Assembly: GCF_001632845.1 (NCBI RefSeq)
Contig: NZ_CP011994.1
Span: forward strand, 1,302,001 to 1,366,000
Length of the DNA stretch: 64,000 nucleotides
Source of the DNA: Ectothiorhodospira sp. BSL-9
Lineage (GTDB): Bacteria; Pseudomonadota; Gammaproteobacteria; Ectothiorhodospirales; Ectothiorhodospiraceae
Direction: 5' to 3'
In this document: in pieces, positions 34,582-42,936 of the stretch
Layout: the number at the start of each line of letters is the position of its first letter
How positions within the stretch are numbered: the first letter of the stretch is position 1
Notes under the pieces: generated by a model
What the model was told of the DNA's origin: nothing
What the model saw: only the letters and a program-made list of their open reading frames with translations
Database searches by the model: none
Position numbers and translations under genes: made by a program

Positions 34582-36483
34582 ATGCCTTTGCTGGTCATGC
34601 GCAATATCCAACTCAGTTATGGTCATCACCCGTTGCTGGACGGCGTGGATCTGACCATCGAGCCCGGGGAGCGCCTTTGCCTGGTTGGCCGCAACGGTGC
34701 GGGCAAATCCACCCTGATGCGCATGCTCAAGGGAGAGATACAGGCCGACGATGGCGACATCGTGCGCAGTGATGGCCTCAAGGTGGCCATGCTGGAGCAG
34801 GCGGTCCCGAAGGGCGTTGAGGGCAGCGTTTACGATGTGGTTGCCGATGGCCTCGGCGCCCTGGGTGACACGGTGCGCCGCTATCATGGCCTGATTCGCG
34901 CCATGGAGACCGGTGCTGACGAGGCCCAGCTCAAGGCCCTGGAGCAGTGCCAGCACGAACTGGAGGCGGCCGATGGCTGGATGCTGGAACAGCGGGTGGA
35001 CATGGTGCTGTCGCGCCTGGGGCTTGAGGCAGACGCCCCGTTCCATGGTCTGTCGGGTGGCCTGAAACGTCGTGTGCTGCTGGCCCGGGCCCTGGTCACG
35101 GGACCGGACCTGCTGTTGCTGGACGAGCCTACCAACCACCTGGACGTGGCTGCCATCGAATGGCTGGAAGAGTTTCTGCTGGGGTTCGAGGGCACCCTGC
35201 TGTTCATCACCCACGATCGGGCCTTCCTGCGGCGACTGGCCACCCGCATCATCGAGCTGGATCGTGGCCGTCTCACCAGCTGGCCCGGCGACTACGACAC
35301 CTACCTCACCCGCAAGGCCGAGGCCCTGGAGGCGGAAGAGCGCCAGAATGCCCTGTTCGACAAGAAGCTCGCCCAGGAAGAAGTCTGGATCCGCCAGGGC
35401 ATCAAGGCCCGGCGCACCCGTAACGAGGGGCGGGTGCGGGCCCTCAAGGCCCTGCGGGCGGAGCGCAGCGAGCGGCGCGAGCGTCAGGGTACGGCGCGCT
35501 TGCAGACCCGCTCGGCGGCACCCTCCGGGCGCATCGTGGCGGAGGCCGAGAACGTCAGCTTCAGCTTTGACGGCAAGCCGGTGATCCGGGACTTTTCCGC
35601 GCTGGTCATGCGCGGCGACAAGGTGGGCATCCTCGGCCCCAACGGCGCGGGCAAGACCACCTTGCTCAAGCTCCTGTTGGGACAGCTGGAGCCCCAGTCC
35701 GGTCACATCCGCCTGGGAACCAATCTGGAGGTGGCCTACTTCGATCAGCACCGGGCCGCGCTGGACGAAGAGGCCAGCGTGATGGACAACGTGGGTGAGG
35801 GTCGCGACCGACTCACCCTGGGGGATGAAAGCCGCCATGTGCTGTCCTATCTGCAGGATTTTCTCTTCGAGCCGGCCCGCGCCCGTCAGCCGGTGAAGGC
35901 CCTCTCGGGGGGGGAGCGCAACCGCCTGCTGCTGGCCAAGCTGTTCACCCGCCCGGCCAACGTGCTGGTGCTGGACGAACCCACCAACGATCTGGATGCG
36001 GACACCCTGGAGATGCTGGAGGCGCGGGTGGTGGAATTCCCCGGTACCGTGCTGGTGGTGAGCCACGACCGTGACTTCCTGGATAACGTGGCCACCAGTG
36101 TCATCGCCTTCGAGGGGGAGGGGTGTTTCCAGGAATACGTGGGGGGCTACTCCGACTGGTTGCGGCAGCGGCCCAAATCCCGATCCGGCGCGTCAAGCGC
36201 TGCATCGGCCAAGGCCCAGCGGGCCACGGAGGCCGCCAAGGCCAAGCCGGCACCACGCCCCGCCAAACTCGGTTACAAGGATCAACGGGAACTGGACGCC
36301 CTGCCCAAGCGCATCGAGAGCCTGGAAGCGGAACTGGCAGACATTCAGCAGGCCATGGCAGACCCGGCTTTCTATCAGCAGTCCAAGGATGAGATCGCCG
36401 CGGTACAAACCCGGATGGAATCCCTGGAAGCCGAGCTGGCCCAGGCCTATGAGCGCTGGGAGACGCTGGAATCGGGTGGCTGA
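34582..36483 (+). CDS. uup: ABC-F family ATPase Uup
   Basis: 633 residues, two ABC domains on one chain without membrane parts. Walker A motifs: VGRNGAGKSTLMRM and LGPNGAGKTTLLKL. Signatures: LSGGLKRRVLLARAL and LSGGERNRLLLAKLF. Walker B: LLLLDEPTNHLD and VLVLDEPTNDLD. A basic linker lies between domains, and a C-terminal coiled coil (about 560-630, KRIESLEAELADIQQAM) of the Uup type binds branched DNA. ABC-F proteins act on the ribosome. Uup is also linked to precise excision of transposons, relevant beside an IS-rich island. ATG 34582 gives the normal N-terminus MPLLVMRNIQLSYG. Confidence 0.93.
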   Translation: MPLLVMRNIQLSYGHHPLLDGVDLTIEPGERLCLVGRNGAGKSTLMRMLKGEIQADDGDIVRSDGLKVAMLEQAVPKGVEGSVYDVVADGLGALGDTVRRYHGLIRAMETGADEAQLKALEQCQHELEAADGWMLEQRVDMVLSRLGLEADAPFHGLSGGLKRRVLLARALVTGPDLLLLDEPTNHLDVAAIEWLEEFLLGFEGTLLFITHDRAFLRRLATRIIELDRGRLTSWPGDYDTYLTRKAEALEAEERQNALFDKKLAQEEVWIRQGIKARRTRNEGRVRALKALRAERSERRERQGTARLQTRSAAPSGRIVAEAENVSFSFDGKPVIRDFSALVMRGDKVGILGPNGAGKTTLLKLLLGQLEPQSGHIRLGTNLEVAYFDQHRAALDEEASVMDNVGEGRDRLTLGDESRHVLSYLQDFLFEPARARQPVKALSGGERNRLLLAKLFTRPANVLVLDEPTNDLDADTLEMLEARVVEFPGTVLVVSHDRDFLDNVATSVIAFEGEGCFQEYVGGYSDWLRQRPKSRSGASSAASAKAQRATEAAKAKPAPRPAKLGYKDQRELDALPKRIESLEAELADIQQAMADPAFYQQSKDEIAAVQTRMESLEAELAQAYERWETLESGG

Positions 36484-36513
36484 GGCTCCCCGATGATGAA
36501 AGCGACGTTTCGA

Positions 36514-36552
36514 GCCCCTCTCCCCGGGGGGAGAGGGGTTGGGGTGAGGGGG
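36514..36552. repeat. intergenic CCCCTCTCC/GGAGAGGGG repeat with hairpin
   Basis: CCCCTCTCCCC is followed at once by GGGGAGAGGGG and then TTGGGGTGAGGGGG. This is a widespread proteobacterial intergenic repeat type. It lies between the ends of convergent uup and sprT-like genes and probably works as a bidirectional terminator. A shorter relative is at 58115-58140. Confidence 0.65.
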
Positions 36553-36599
36553 AAGGATCGGCACAGTGCCTGCTTCACCCCCTCGGGGGAGCAGGGAGT

Positions 36600-37148
36600 C
36601 TATGTGGCTTTTACGTGAGGGGCCAGGGGTTCTTCCGGGGCAAAGCGCAGGGTTTCGCCGCAGTTGCGGCAATAGTAGATGCGCTCCCCGGCCTGGGCCG
36701 TTCGATGCCGCCGGGTACCCAGGGCGTAGACGTTGCAACTGCAGCGATAAGGGAACTTGCGGGTGCGCCGTATGGGCACCCCGGACAGATCCGATGAATG
36801 GGTCACCCGGGGTTCGAAGCCGAGCCTCAACATGACCTCCCGCCACTCCGGCCCGTGGGGCCGTCGCCGGTCCGCGCCCAGACCAAAGCGTCGGTAAACG
36901 ATGCTGTGTGCCACCTCGTGGGCCACGGTCCCGGGAAAGTGATTGTCCCAGTCCTGGGCAAAGATGTACGGGTTGAACCGCAGCGATTCCTCCCCGCAGA
37001 TCACACGCCATTGACCCGCCGCGCGCCCACGCAGGTTCAGATTCACTGGCGGCGGTGGGGTGGTGATGTCGTACCAGGCGGCGGCCCTTACAAACAGGTC
37101 ATGGGCCGTTTGTCGGATGGCCTGTTGGCGGGAATCATCAAGGGGCAT
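36600..37148 (-). CDS. SprT-family zinc metalloprotease domain protein
   Basis: 182 residues. The zinc-protease motif HEVAH lies in FPGTVAHEVAHSIVYRRFG with a distal region GPEWREVMLRLG, as in SprT/Spartan. A C-terminal zinc ribbon has two cysteine pairs (YRCSCN and YYCRNCGETL). SprT-like proteases in eukaryotes repair DNA-protein crosslinks; the bacterial role is unclear. The start at 37148 (MPLDDSRQQAIRQ) is the first Met of the conserved part. The gene is convergent with uup. Confidence 0.88.
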   Translation of the reverse strand: MPLDDSRQQAIRQTAHDLFVRAAAWYDITTPPPPVNLNLRGRAAGQWRVICGEESLRFNPYIFAQDWDNHFPGTVAHEVAHSIVYRRFGLGADRRRPHGPEWREVMLRLGFEPRVTHSSDLSGVPIRRTRKFPYRCSCNVYALGTRRHRTAQAGERIYYCRNCGETLRFAPEEPLAPHVKAT

Positions 37149-37420
37149 CGCAGGTGTGGGAATCCGGGAAAGGGGGGATGGGATGAGAGCAAGGATAGCC
37201 GGTTTGCACGCGTTGCACCAAGCCAGCAAGGGCATTCTACTTTCCCTGTGCAAAACGCTAAAATGTCTGCGTTATCGATAAAGAAACCAAAACCCCGAAG
37301 GGTCGGATCCATGGATCCCGGTGTTGGTCAAGCAGCAATGCTTCACGACTTTACCTGCCCTTGGAACCGGCGCTTGTTAAGGGTATCCAACTATAAAATG
37401 ATCATTGGCGTGTGAGAAAA

Positions 37421-37837
37421 ATGACCCAGTCGCTTGAAACCATGACTTCTGAAGAATTGTACGAACTGGCCCGCCAGCGCCAGGAAGACGAGCGTCGTCA
37501 AATGGAGGAAGAGCAGCGGGAGCGTCTCAGCCAATTGCAGGCACAGCGCAGTGAGGTGGTGGCCCGTCACAAAGCTGAACTGGCAGCCCTGGATAAACAG
37601 ATCAAGCAATTGGGGGCGGGTAAAGCCAAGGGCCGCGGTCGTGGCTCGAGTGCCTCCAATCTCAGCCAGCACGTGGTGGACATCATCAACGAGCGTGGCC
37701 AGATGAGCACCAGGGAACTCAAGGGCGAACTGGAATCCCGGGGCTTCGAAGCGCGCAATATCAGCCAGACCCTGGCCTACCTCAAACGCAATGGTCGGGT
37801 GGTGAATACGGCTCGAGGCATCTATGCGGCTGCCTGA
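37421..37837 (+). CDS. coiled-coil plus winged-helix protein, unknown function
   Basis: 138 residues from ATG 37421 (GTG 37412 is possible). Residues 1-65 form a long charged helix (LARQRQEDERRQMEEEQRER) likely to dimerise. A Gly/Lys/Arg linker (GAGKAKGRGRGSS) follows, then a winged-helix domain of about 55 residues (LSQHVVDIINERGQMSTREL, and later LAYLKRNGRVVNTARGIYAA). The layout recalls nucleoid-associated or small transcription factors, with oligomerisation, basic linker and DNA-binding parts in that order, but I recognise no named family. It stands alone between sprT and a cold-shock gene. Confidence 0.7.
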   Translation: MTQSLETMTSEELYELARQRQEDERRQMEEEQRERLSQLQAQRSEVVARHKAELAALDKQIKQLGAGKAKGRGRGSSASNLSQHVVDIINERGQMSTRELKGELESRGFEARNISQTLAYLKRNGRVVNTARGIYAAA

Positions 37838-38089
37838 TGCGGGCTTCAACCGCAAATATTATGGTACAAGGCAAACGCGCCCAATATCCTGATCTTGAAA
37901 GGGAAAATTCCCTGGGCGCGCGTCCGGGCGGCCTCGAATACAGTGCTTTGGGTTATACCGGTATGGCGTGTGGGGCGGGAAGCGGATAGACTGGGCCCAT
38001 GTAGCGGTTTGAGTTGTCCGTTCGACGTCGGCACCGGCCCGCTGCATGGAGTTGTACTCACCTGAAAGAAAAGATTGAGGTTAGGATCA

Positions 38090-38296
38090 ATGTCTACCGG
38101 TACTGTAAAGTGGTTTAATGAAACGAAGGGCTTTGGGTTTATCGCCCCCGCAGATGGCGGTGCCGACGTGTTCGTGCATTACTCAGCGATCTCCGCTGAT
38201 GGCTTCAAGACCCTGGCCGAAGGTCAGAAGGTCAACTACCAGGTTCAGCAGGGTCCCAAGGGTCTGCAGGCCGTTAACGTGACCGTTGAAGGCTAA
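38090..38296 (+). CDS. cold-shock domain protein (CspA family), second copy
   Basis: 68 residues, [20 protein letters not shown], with RNP1 KGFGFIAP and RNP2 [12 protein letters not shown] 38090 follows TTAGGATC. The 250-base region upstream has no other gene and probably includes a long 5' untranslated leader, as is usual for cold-shock mRNAs. Not allelic with the GTG-started gene at 26167: about two thirds of positions match. A strong terminator follows. Confidence 0.94.
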   Translation: MSTGTVKWFNETKGFGFIAPADGGADVFVHYSAISADGFKTLAEGQKVNYQVQQGPKGLQAVNVTVEG

Positions 38297-38317
38297 ACAA
38301 GCCGGAATTCGATCATG

Positions 38318-38359
38318 AAAAAACCCCGCCGGTGAGTCATCACCGGCGGGGTTTTTTTT
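38318..38359 (+). terminator. intrinsic terminator after cold-shock gene
   Basis: An 18-bp stem (core CCCCGCCGGTGA/TCACCGGCGGGG) with a 4-base loop, preceded by an A-run and followed by eight Ts. The symmetry suits both the cold-shock gene and the convergent slyD gene. Confidence 0.92.
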
Positions 38360-38400
38360 GGGCCTTATCTGGTTTCGGGCCCCTTCAAACGGACTGACGA

Positions 38401-38889
38401 TCAGTGATCGTTGGCCCCTTCGTCGGTGTGTGCGTGACCGTGTTCCAGCTCTTCGGGAGAGGCCTCGCGCACTTCACGTACCGTGACATCAAAGTTCAAG
38501 GTGGTGCCAGCCAGGGGATGGTTGGCGTCGATGGTGACATCATCACCCTCGATGGACACGACCGTGACCACCTGCACGCCACCGTTCTGGTTACCGGCGT
38601 GGAACTGCATGCCCACTTCCAGTTCGTCAACGCCCTGAAACTGACTGCGATTCAGGGTCTGGATCATCTGTTCATCCCGTTCTCCGTAGGCCTGTGCCGG
38701 CTCTACGCGAACATTGAGTTCGTCACCCTGCTTCTTGCCCTCAAGAGCTGTTTCCAGCCCAGGAATGATATTGCCCGCCCCGTGAAGGTAGGCCAGAGGC
38801 CCACGATCGGAGGAGTGATCGATCACCCGGCCTTCGTCGTCGGTAAGCTTGTAATCAATGCTTACCACCTTGTTGCTGCCGATCTGCAT
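38401..38889 (-). CDS. slyD: SlyD-type FKBP peptidyl-prolyl isomerase
   Basis: 162 residues. An FKBP core (SIDYKLTDDEGRVIDHS, PLAYLHGAGNIIPGLETALEG) is interrupted by the insert-in-flap chaperone domain (about 70-125, ERDEQMIQTLNRSQF, VGMQFHAGNQNG). The core closes with DANHPLAGTTLNFDVTVREV, and a His/Glu/Asp-rich tail (HGHAHTDEGANDH) resembles the metal-binding tail of SlyD. It is a cytoplasmic folding helper and, in E. coli, a nickel donor for hydrogenase. The tail is short compared with E. coli SlyD. Confidence 0.92.
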   Translation of the reverse strand: MQIGSNKVVSIDYKLTDDEGRVIDHSSDRGPLAYLHGAGNIIPGLETALEGKKQGDELNVRVEPAQAYGERDEQMIQTLNRSQFQGVDELEVGMQFHAGNQNGGVQVVTVVSIEGDDVTIDANHPLAGTTLNFDVTVREVREASPEELEHGHAHTDEGANDH

Positions 38890-38953
38890 GCGGCCGTTCC
38901 TCCAACTTCTTTCATGAATGAGGCCCCAGTCTAACGCGCATGCGGGGGCGACT

Positions 38954-40129
38954 TCATCTTTCCAGGTTCCCGCCGTGGGTTAGCGTGAGCTGGTGACCTC
39001 GCACGGAAAGGCCCGTCTCCCCTCGCAGCCAGGCCGACAGTTCACGTCCAGCGAGGCGAGCACGCCAGCCCTGCAGGAGCGAGCAGTCCGGGTCACCCGA
39101 CACCAGGGCCTCCAGATCACGGCGGGTGGCGATGGCGGCCGGGCTGATGTCGTTTTTCAGTGCCAGATGACGCAGCAGGCCCATGGCCACATCCACCAGG
39201 GCCTCCTGATCGGCCTCCAGGCGTATCCGTGGGGGCAGGGTGGGGCAGTCGGCCGAAGGGCATTGGGCACCCGCGCGAATCAACTCCAGCAGGGTTTCGC
39301 CGTGGCGGCGCACGGTCTGTTCGGCCAGACCCCGCACCCGTTCGAGGGTCTTGAGGTCCCGGGGCTTGCGGCGGGCCAGGTCCAGGATCACCTCGTCCTG
39401 GAGCAGCCAGCGGCGCGGGCGGTCCAGGCGCATGGCCTCCTGTTCGCGCCAGCGGGCCAGGTCGCGGGCCACGGCCAGGGCCTGTTCGCCGCGCAGGGTG
39501 TTGATGCCCTTCAGGCGCCGCCAGATGGTCTCCGGGTCGGGCTGGTAGGTGCGCGGATCCTGCATGCGCTGAAAATCATCCTCCAGCCAGGCCAGCCGCC
39601 CATTGTCTTCCAGGGCCTGACGCATCACCGGGTAGGCCTGGGCCAGGTAATGCACATCATCGGCGGCATAGCTCAGCTGAACCGGCTCCAGTGGGCGCTG
39701 GGCCCAGTCGGTGCGCGACTGCCCCTTCTCCAGCTCCACCCCCAGCACCAGCTGGATAAGCTTGCCATAACCGATCTGATCGCCATGGCCCAGCAGGGCA
39801 GCGGCCACCTGGGTATCGAAGATGGGGCCGGGCACGCGCCCCTGCTGGTGGAAGAAGATCTCCAGATCCTGGCTGGCCGCATGCAACACCTTGGTGATGT
39901 TCGGGTCGAACAGCAGGTGGGTGAGGGGCGAGAGATCATCCAGGTTGAGCGGATCGATGCAGGCGACCTCCTCGGGGGTGGCCACCTGAATCAGGCACAG
40001 CTGGGGGTAATAGGTCTTCTCGCGGATGAATTCCGTATCCAGGGCGAACCATTCCACGCCCTTGAGGCGCTCGCAGAAGGCCTTGAGGGCCTCGGGCCGG
40101 TCGATGAACGGGACTGTTTCCATGTTCAA
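38954..40129 (-). CDS. rnd: ribonuclease D
   Basis: 391 residues. DEDD exonuclease motifs: WFALDTEFIREKTYYPQLCL (ExoI Asp and Glu), KVLHAASQDLEIF (ExoII Asp) and YAADDVHYLAQAY (ExoIII Tyr/Asp). An HRDC domain (about 215-290) and a second helical domain follow. It trims 3' ends of tRNA precursors and other stable RNAs. Length and order match E. coli RNase D (375). ATG 40129 and an ATG two codons later are both possible. Confidence 0.94.
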   Translation of the reverse strand: MNMETVPFIDRPEALKAFCERLKGVEWFALDTEFIREKTYYPQLCLIQVATPEEVACIDPLNLDDLSPLTHLLFDPNITKVLHAASQDLEIFFHQQGRVPGPIFDTQVAAALLGHGDQIGYGKLIQLVLGVELEKGQSRTDWAQRPLEPVQLSYAADDVHYLAQAYPVMRQALEDNGRLAWLEDDFQRMQDPRTYQPDPETIWRRLKGINTLRGEQALAVARDLARWREQEAMRLDRPRRWLLQDEVILDLARRKPRDLKTLERVRGLAEQTVRRHGETLLELIRAGAQCPSADCPTLPPRIRLEADQEALVDVAMGLLRHLALKNDISPAAIATRRDLEALVSGDPDCSLLQGWRARLAGRELSAWLRGETGLSVRGHQLTLTHGGNLER

Positions 40130-40306
40130 CGCCCCCTGCCGCGTGCGTGTGTGGCGATGGTGACAAGGTCACCGAAGGCGGGGAATACAGGGTCCATCAG
40201 GGGCTCCATGGTGTTTTTTGCGGTAAGGGTTTTGGGCGATACTGGCCACGGGTCAGTATAACCCTCCACCCGGGTTCACCGATCAATCCAGTGCAGGAAA
40301 GCCTCC

Positions 40307-41287
40307 ATGCGATTTCGTTTGCATCATCTTCTGTCTACCGTGGGCCTGGGCCTGCTCATGTGTCTTCCCGCACACGCCCAGGGCCATGAGTGGCTGGCGC
40401 CGCATCTGCAGGATCATCCCCTGGTGGGGCAGATCTGGTCTCCCGACGAGCAGCGCCAGCTTTCCCGGGAGGGCCTGGACGAACGGCTGATGGAGGCAGG
40501 CATCCTGTTGCTGGGGGAAGTGCATGGCAATCCGGATCATCATGCCTGGCAACTGGCGTTGATCCAGACCCTGGCGGCGGCGGACAGGCCCCCGGCGCTG
40601 GCCATGGAGATCTTTGATCTTGAGCATCAGTCCCGTTTGGACAGCCTGCGCGCCCAGGGCGAGACGGACGCCGATGTGCTGGCTGACGCCGCCGGGGTGG
40701 AGGACCGCCACTGGCCCTGGGATGCCTATCGCCCGCTGGTGCAGTGGGCGCTGGATCAGGACCAGCCGCTGGTGGCCGCCAATCTCTCCAGCGAGGAGGC
40801 CATGCAGGTGGCCCGGGATGGACTGCGCGAGCACATGGACGAGGCTGAACGCCGGCGCCTGGGCCTGAACGAGCCCCTGCCGGGCCCGGTGGGGCGCCGC
40901 TTGATCGAACATATCGTCGATGCCCATTGCGGCTTCCTGCCGGCGGAGCGCACCGGTGGCATGGTGGATGCCCAGCGGGCCCGGGATGCCCACATGGCCG
41001 ACCGGCTGCTGGACACGGCCGATCGCCCGATCGTGCTCATCGCCGGCAGCGGTCATGTGCGTCGTGATTACGGGGTGCCCCGGTATCTGCAGGCCCGGGA
41101 GGCGCAAAGCCCGGTGCTGAGCCTGGCCTTTGTGGAGGTGCGCGAGGGGGATGAGTCCATCGAGGATTACACCACCGCCACGGAGGGCGTGTATGACGTG
41201 ATCCTGTTCACCCCGCGCCAGCGGATCACCGACCCCTGTGACGACTTCCGGGAGCAACTGGAGGGGATGCGCAAGCAATCCTCATAA
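40307..41287 (+). CDS. ChaN family haem-regulated periplasmic protein
   Basis: 326 residues with an N-terminal signal peptide (hydrophobic stretch LLSTVGLGLLMCLPAHAQ, cleavage probably after AHA). The mature part has the ChaN/Tiki signatures: GILLLGEVHGNPDHHAWQ near the start, ALAMEIFDLEHQ, and IVLIAGSGHVRRDYGVPRYL later. ChaN proteins bind haem between dimers and are related to TraB/Tiki enzymes. There is no lipobox cysteine in the expected place, so it is likely soluble in the periplasm. The 177-base gap before it holds its promoter. Function in the cell is poorly known. Confidence 0.82.
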   Translation: MRFRLHHLLSTVGLGLLMCLPAHAQGHEWLAPHLQDHPLVGQIWSPDEQRQLSREGLDERLMEAGILLLGEVHGNPDHHAWQLALIQTLAAADRPPALAMEIFDLEHQSRLDSLRAQGETDADVLADAAGVEDRHWPWDAYRPLVQWALDQDQPLVAANLSSEEAMQVARDGLREHMDEAERRRLGLNEPLPGPVGRRLIEHIVDAHCGFLPAERTGGMVDAQRARDAHMADRLLDTADRPIVLIAGSGHVRRDYGVPRYLQAREAQSPVLSLAFVEVREGDESIEDYTTATEGVYDVILFTPRQRITDPCDDFREQLEGMRKQSS

Positions 41288-41325
41288 CCCGCGCGGCCAA
41301 CGTCATGAAGAGGAGGCGCTCGGCC

Positions 41326-42927
41326 TCACCCGGAACCAAAGTCCGCATGCAGCCAATGCCGGAAGGTGTCCATGCCGGCCGGCTGTCCAGGCTCTGGGGG
41401 GATGAGGCCGGGCACAAAGCCCCGCTCCTGAAACGGCTTGAGCAGCGCGGGGTCGCGGCTGATCAGATGCACGGGCACGGCGGGGGAGGGATCCTCGCCG
41501 ATGATCAACGGCGCCGCCTGATGGTCCCCCAGCAGGATCAGCAGGGTGTCGTCTTCAAGGAACTGCAGCGCCCAGTCCAGGGAGACATGCAGCGAATAGT
41601 CCACCGAACGGGCAAAGTAGTCGCGGACCCGTTCCATGTCCTGCCAGAGCGTCTCCGGACTTGGGCCGGCCTCACCCCAGGGCGCGAAGATGCGCCCATC
41701 CCCCACCTGTTCCCAGTCTTCGATCAGGGACAGGATCGGGGTCCAGGGGGCGTGACTGCTCACCAGGGCCACCTTGGCGAACAGTGGTGCGCTCACTTGC
41801 GCCCGCAGGGCATTGAAGCGATGCAGGGTGAACTGGTCGGGCATGGTCACCCAATTGAGCGGCGGGCCGGCATAGTCCAGGTCGGCGGCGGCGAAGATGT
41901 GATCGAAGCCATAGGCGCGACCCTCGGGCCATGGCATGGTAATGGCTGGCATCACCGTCATGGTTTCGTGGCCGGTGGCCTTGAAATCATTCACCAGCGT
42001 TGGCTGCCCCAGTTCCAGCATGAGGCGATACCACAATGTGTTGTCGATCCACACGCCGCTCAGCATCGAGGCATGCGCCAGCCACGACTGCCCACCCAGG
42101 ATGGGCGCATCCAGGCGCCCGGTGACGGCATGCAGTCCCGCCGCTTCCAGACGAGGGGCCATGGCCTCAAGCCGCGGCAGAACAGGGCCGGAGAACCGTG
42201 GGTCGTCGGTCAACGAGACCCCGTAGGACTCCACGAAGACCAGATACACATCCCGCCCGGCCAGACCGGGCAGGGCCTGCGCGGGCCGCTCCCTGTCGGC
42301 CACGGCGGTCTCGAACTGGTGGCGGGCGTGATGGGTCTCCCGGATCTGTCGGGACTGGAACATCAGGGTATCCAGCACCGGGGTGCGGGCGATGGGCACG
42401 ATACGCTCACCGGCCACCTCCAGCGCCGTGAGCACGGCGGCCATGGCGCCGATGCCCAGGGCGAGCACGGCCGCGCCACCCCGCAGCGGCATGGGCCGCA
42501 ACCCCCGGAAGGCTGCGATCACCACCCCCAGGAGCAATGCGGTGGCCAGGGCCAGGATGGCGACCGCCACGGCGTGCCCCAGTGTGCCGACCAGCAGGTG
42601 ATGCACCGAGATCAGCGCCGGCAGGTCCAGGTACAGGTTGAGCGATCGGCCCAGGATCTGCTGCGTGGCGGCATCTCCCAGCCCCGCCGCCACGGCGAAT
42701 ACCAGCAGCACGGCCACGGCGGCGCGCGCCGTCTGGGTCGCCCAATGGGCGGCCAGCCAGGCGAACAGCACCGGCAGCCACCAGGCCTCCAGGGCGATCC
42801 AGCGTTCACCGGGTTCACCAAAGCGCAGCCACAGCGGCAGCACCAGCACAATATTCAGCAAGACGGCGGACAGCAAAAGGGGCCAGGCGGCGAGGGGGCC
42901 TTGGCGGGATGTGATGGGCATTGGCAT
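41326..42927 (-). CDS. MdoB-like sulfatase/phosphoglycerol transferase membrane protein
   Basis: 533 residues. About five N-terminal hydrophobic segments (from AAWPLLLSAVLLNIVLVLPL) are followed by a periplasmic alkaline-phosphatase-fold domain: DVYLVFVESYGVSLTDDPRF (metal/nucleophile region), GGQSWLAHASMLSG, and the C-terminal metal site LLILLGDHQAAP. The usual catalytic Thr region is replaced by the SWLAHAS segment, with Ser candidates. Beside opgGH this suggests transfer of phosphoglycerol or another charged group onto periplasmic glucans, like OpgB. The start codon is only 9 bases from the divergent opgG start. Confidence 0.8.
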   Translation of the reverse strand: MPMPITSRQGPLAAWPLLLSAVLLNIVLVLPLWLRFGEPGERWIALEAWWLPVLFAWLAAHWATQTARAAVAVLLVFAVAAGLGDAATQQILGRSLNLYLDLPALISVHHLLVGTLGHAVAVAILALATALLLGVVIAAFRGLRPMPLRGGAAVLALGIGAMAAVLTALEVAGERIVPIARTPVLDTLMFQSRQIRETHHARHQFETAVADRERPAQALPGLAGRDVYLVFVESYGVSLTDDPRFSGPVLPRLEAMAPRLEAAGLHAVTGRLDAPILGGQSWLAHASMLSGVWIDNTLWYRLMLELGQPTLVNDFKATGHETMTVMPAITMPWPEGRAYGFDHIFAAADLDYAGPPLNWVTMPDQFTLHRFNALRAQVSAPLFAKVALVSSHAPWTPILSLIEDWEQVGDGRIFAPWGEAGPSPETLWQDMERVRDYFARSVDYSLHVSLDWALQFLEDDTLLILLGDHQAAPLIIGEDPSPAVPVHLISRDPALLKPFQERGFVPGLIPPEPGQPAGMDTFRHWLHADFGSG

Positions 42928-42936
42928 GGGGGCGCC

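Noticed and set aside
33589-36066. An 825-residue minus-strand open frame
   Set aside because: Beyond 34437 it runs antisense to uup in a high-GC region where reverse frames stay open by chance. Only the P-loop protein part is supported.
37374-37397. Sigma-70 promoter TTGTTA/TATAAA before the coiled-coil protein
   Set aside because: The spacer is only 12 bases, too short for a normal promoter.
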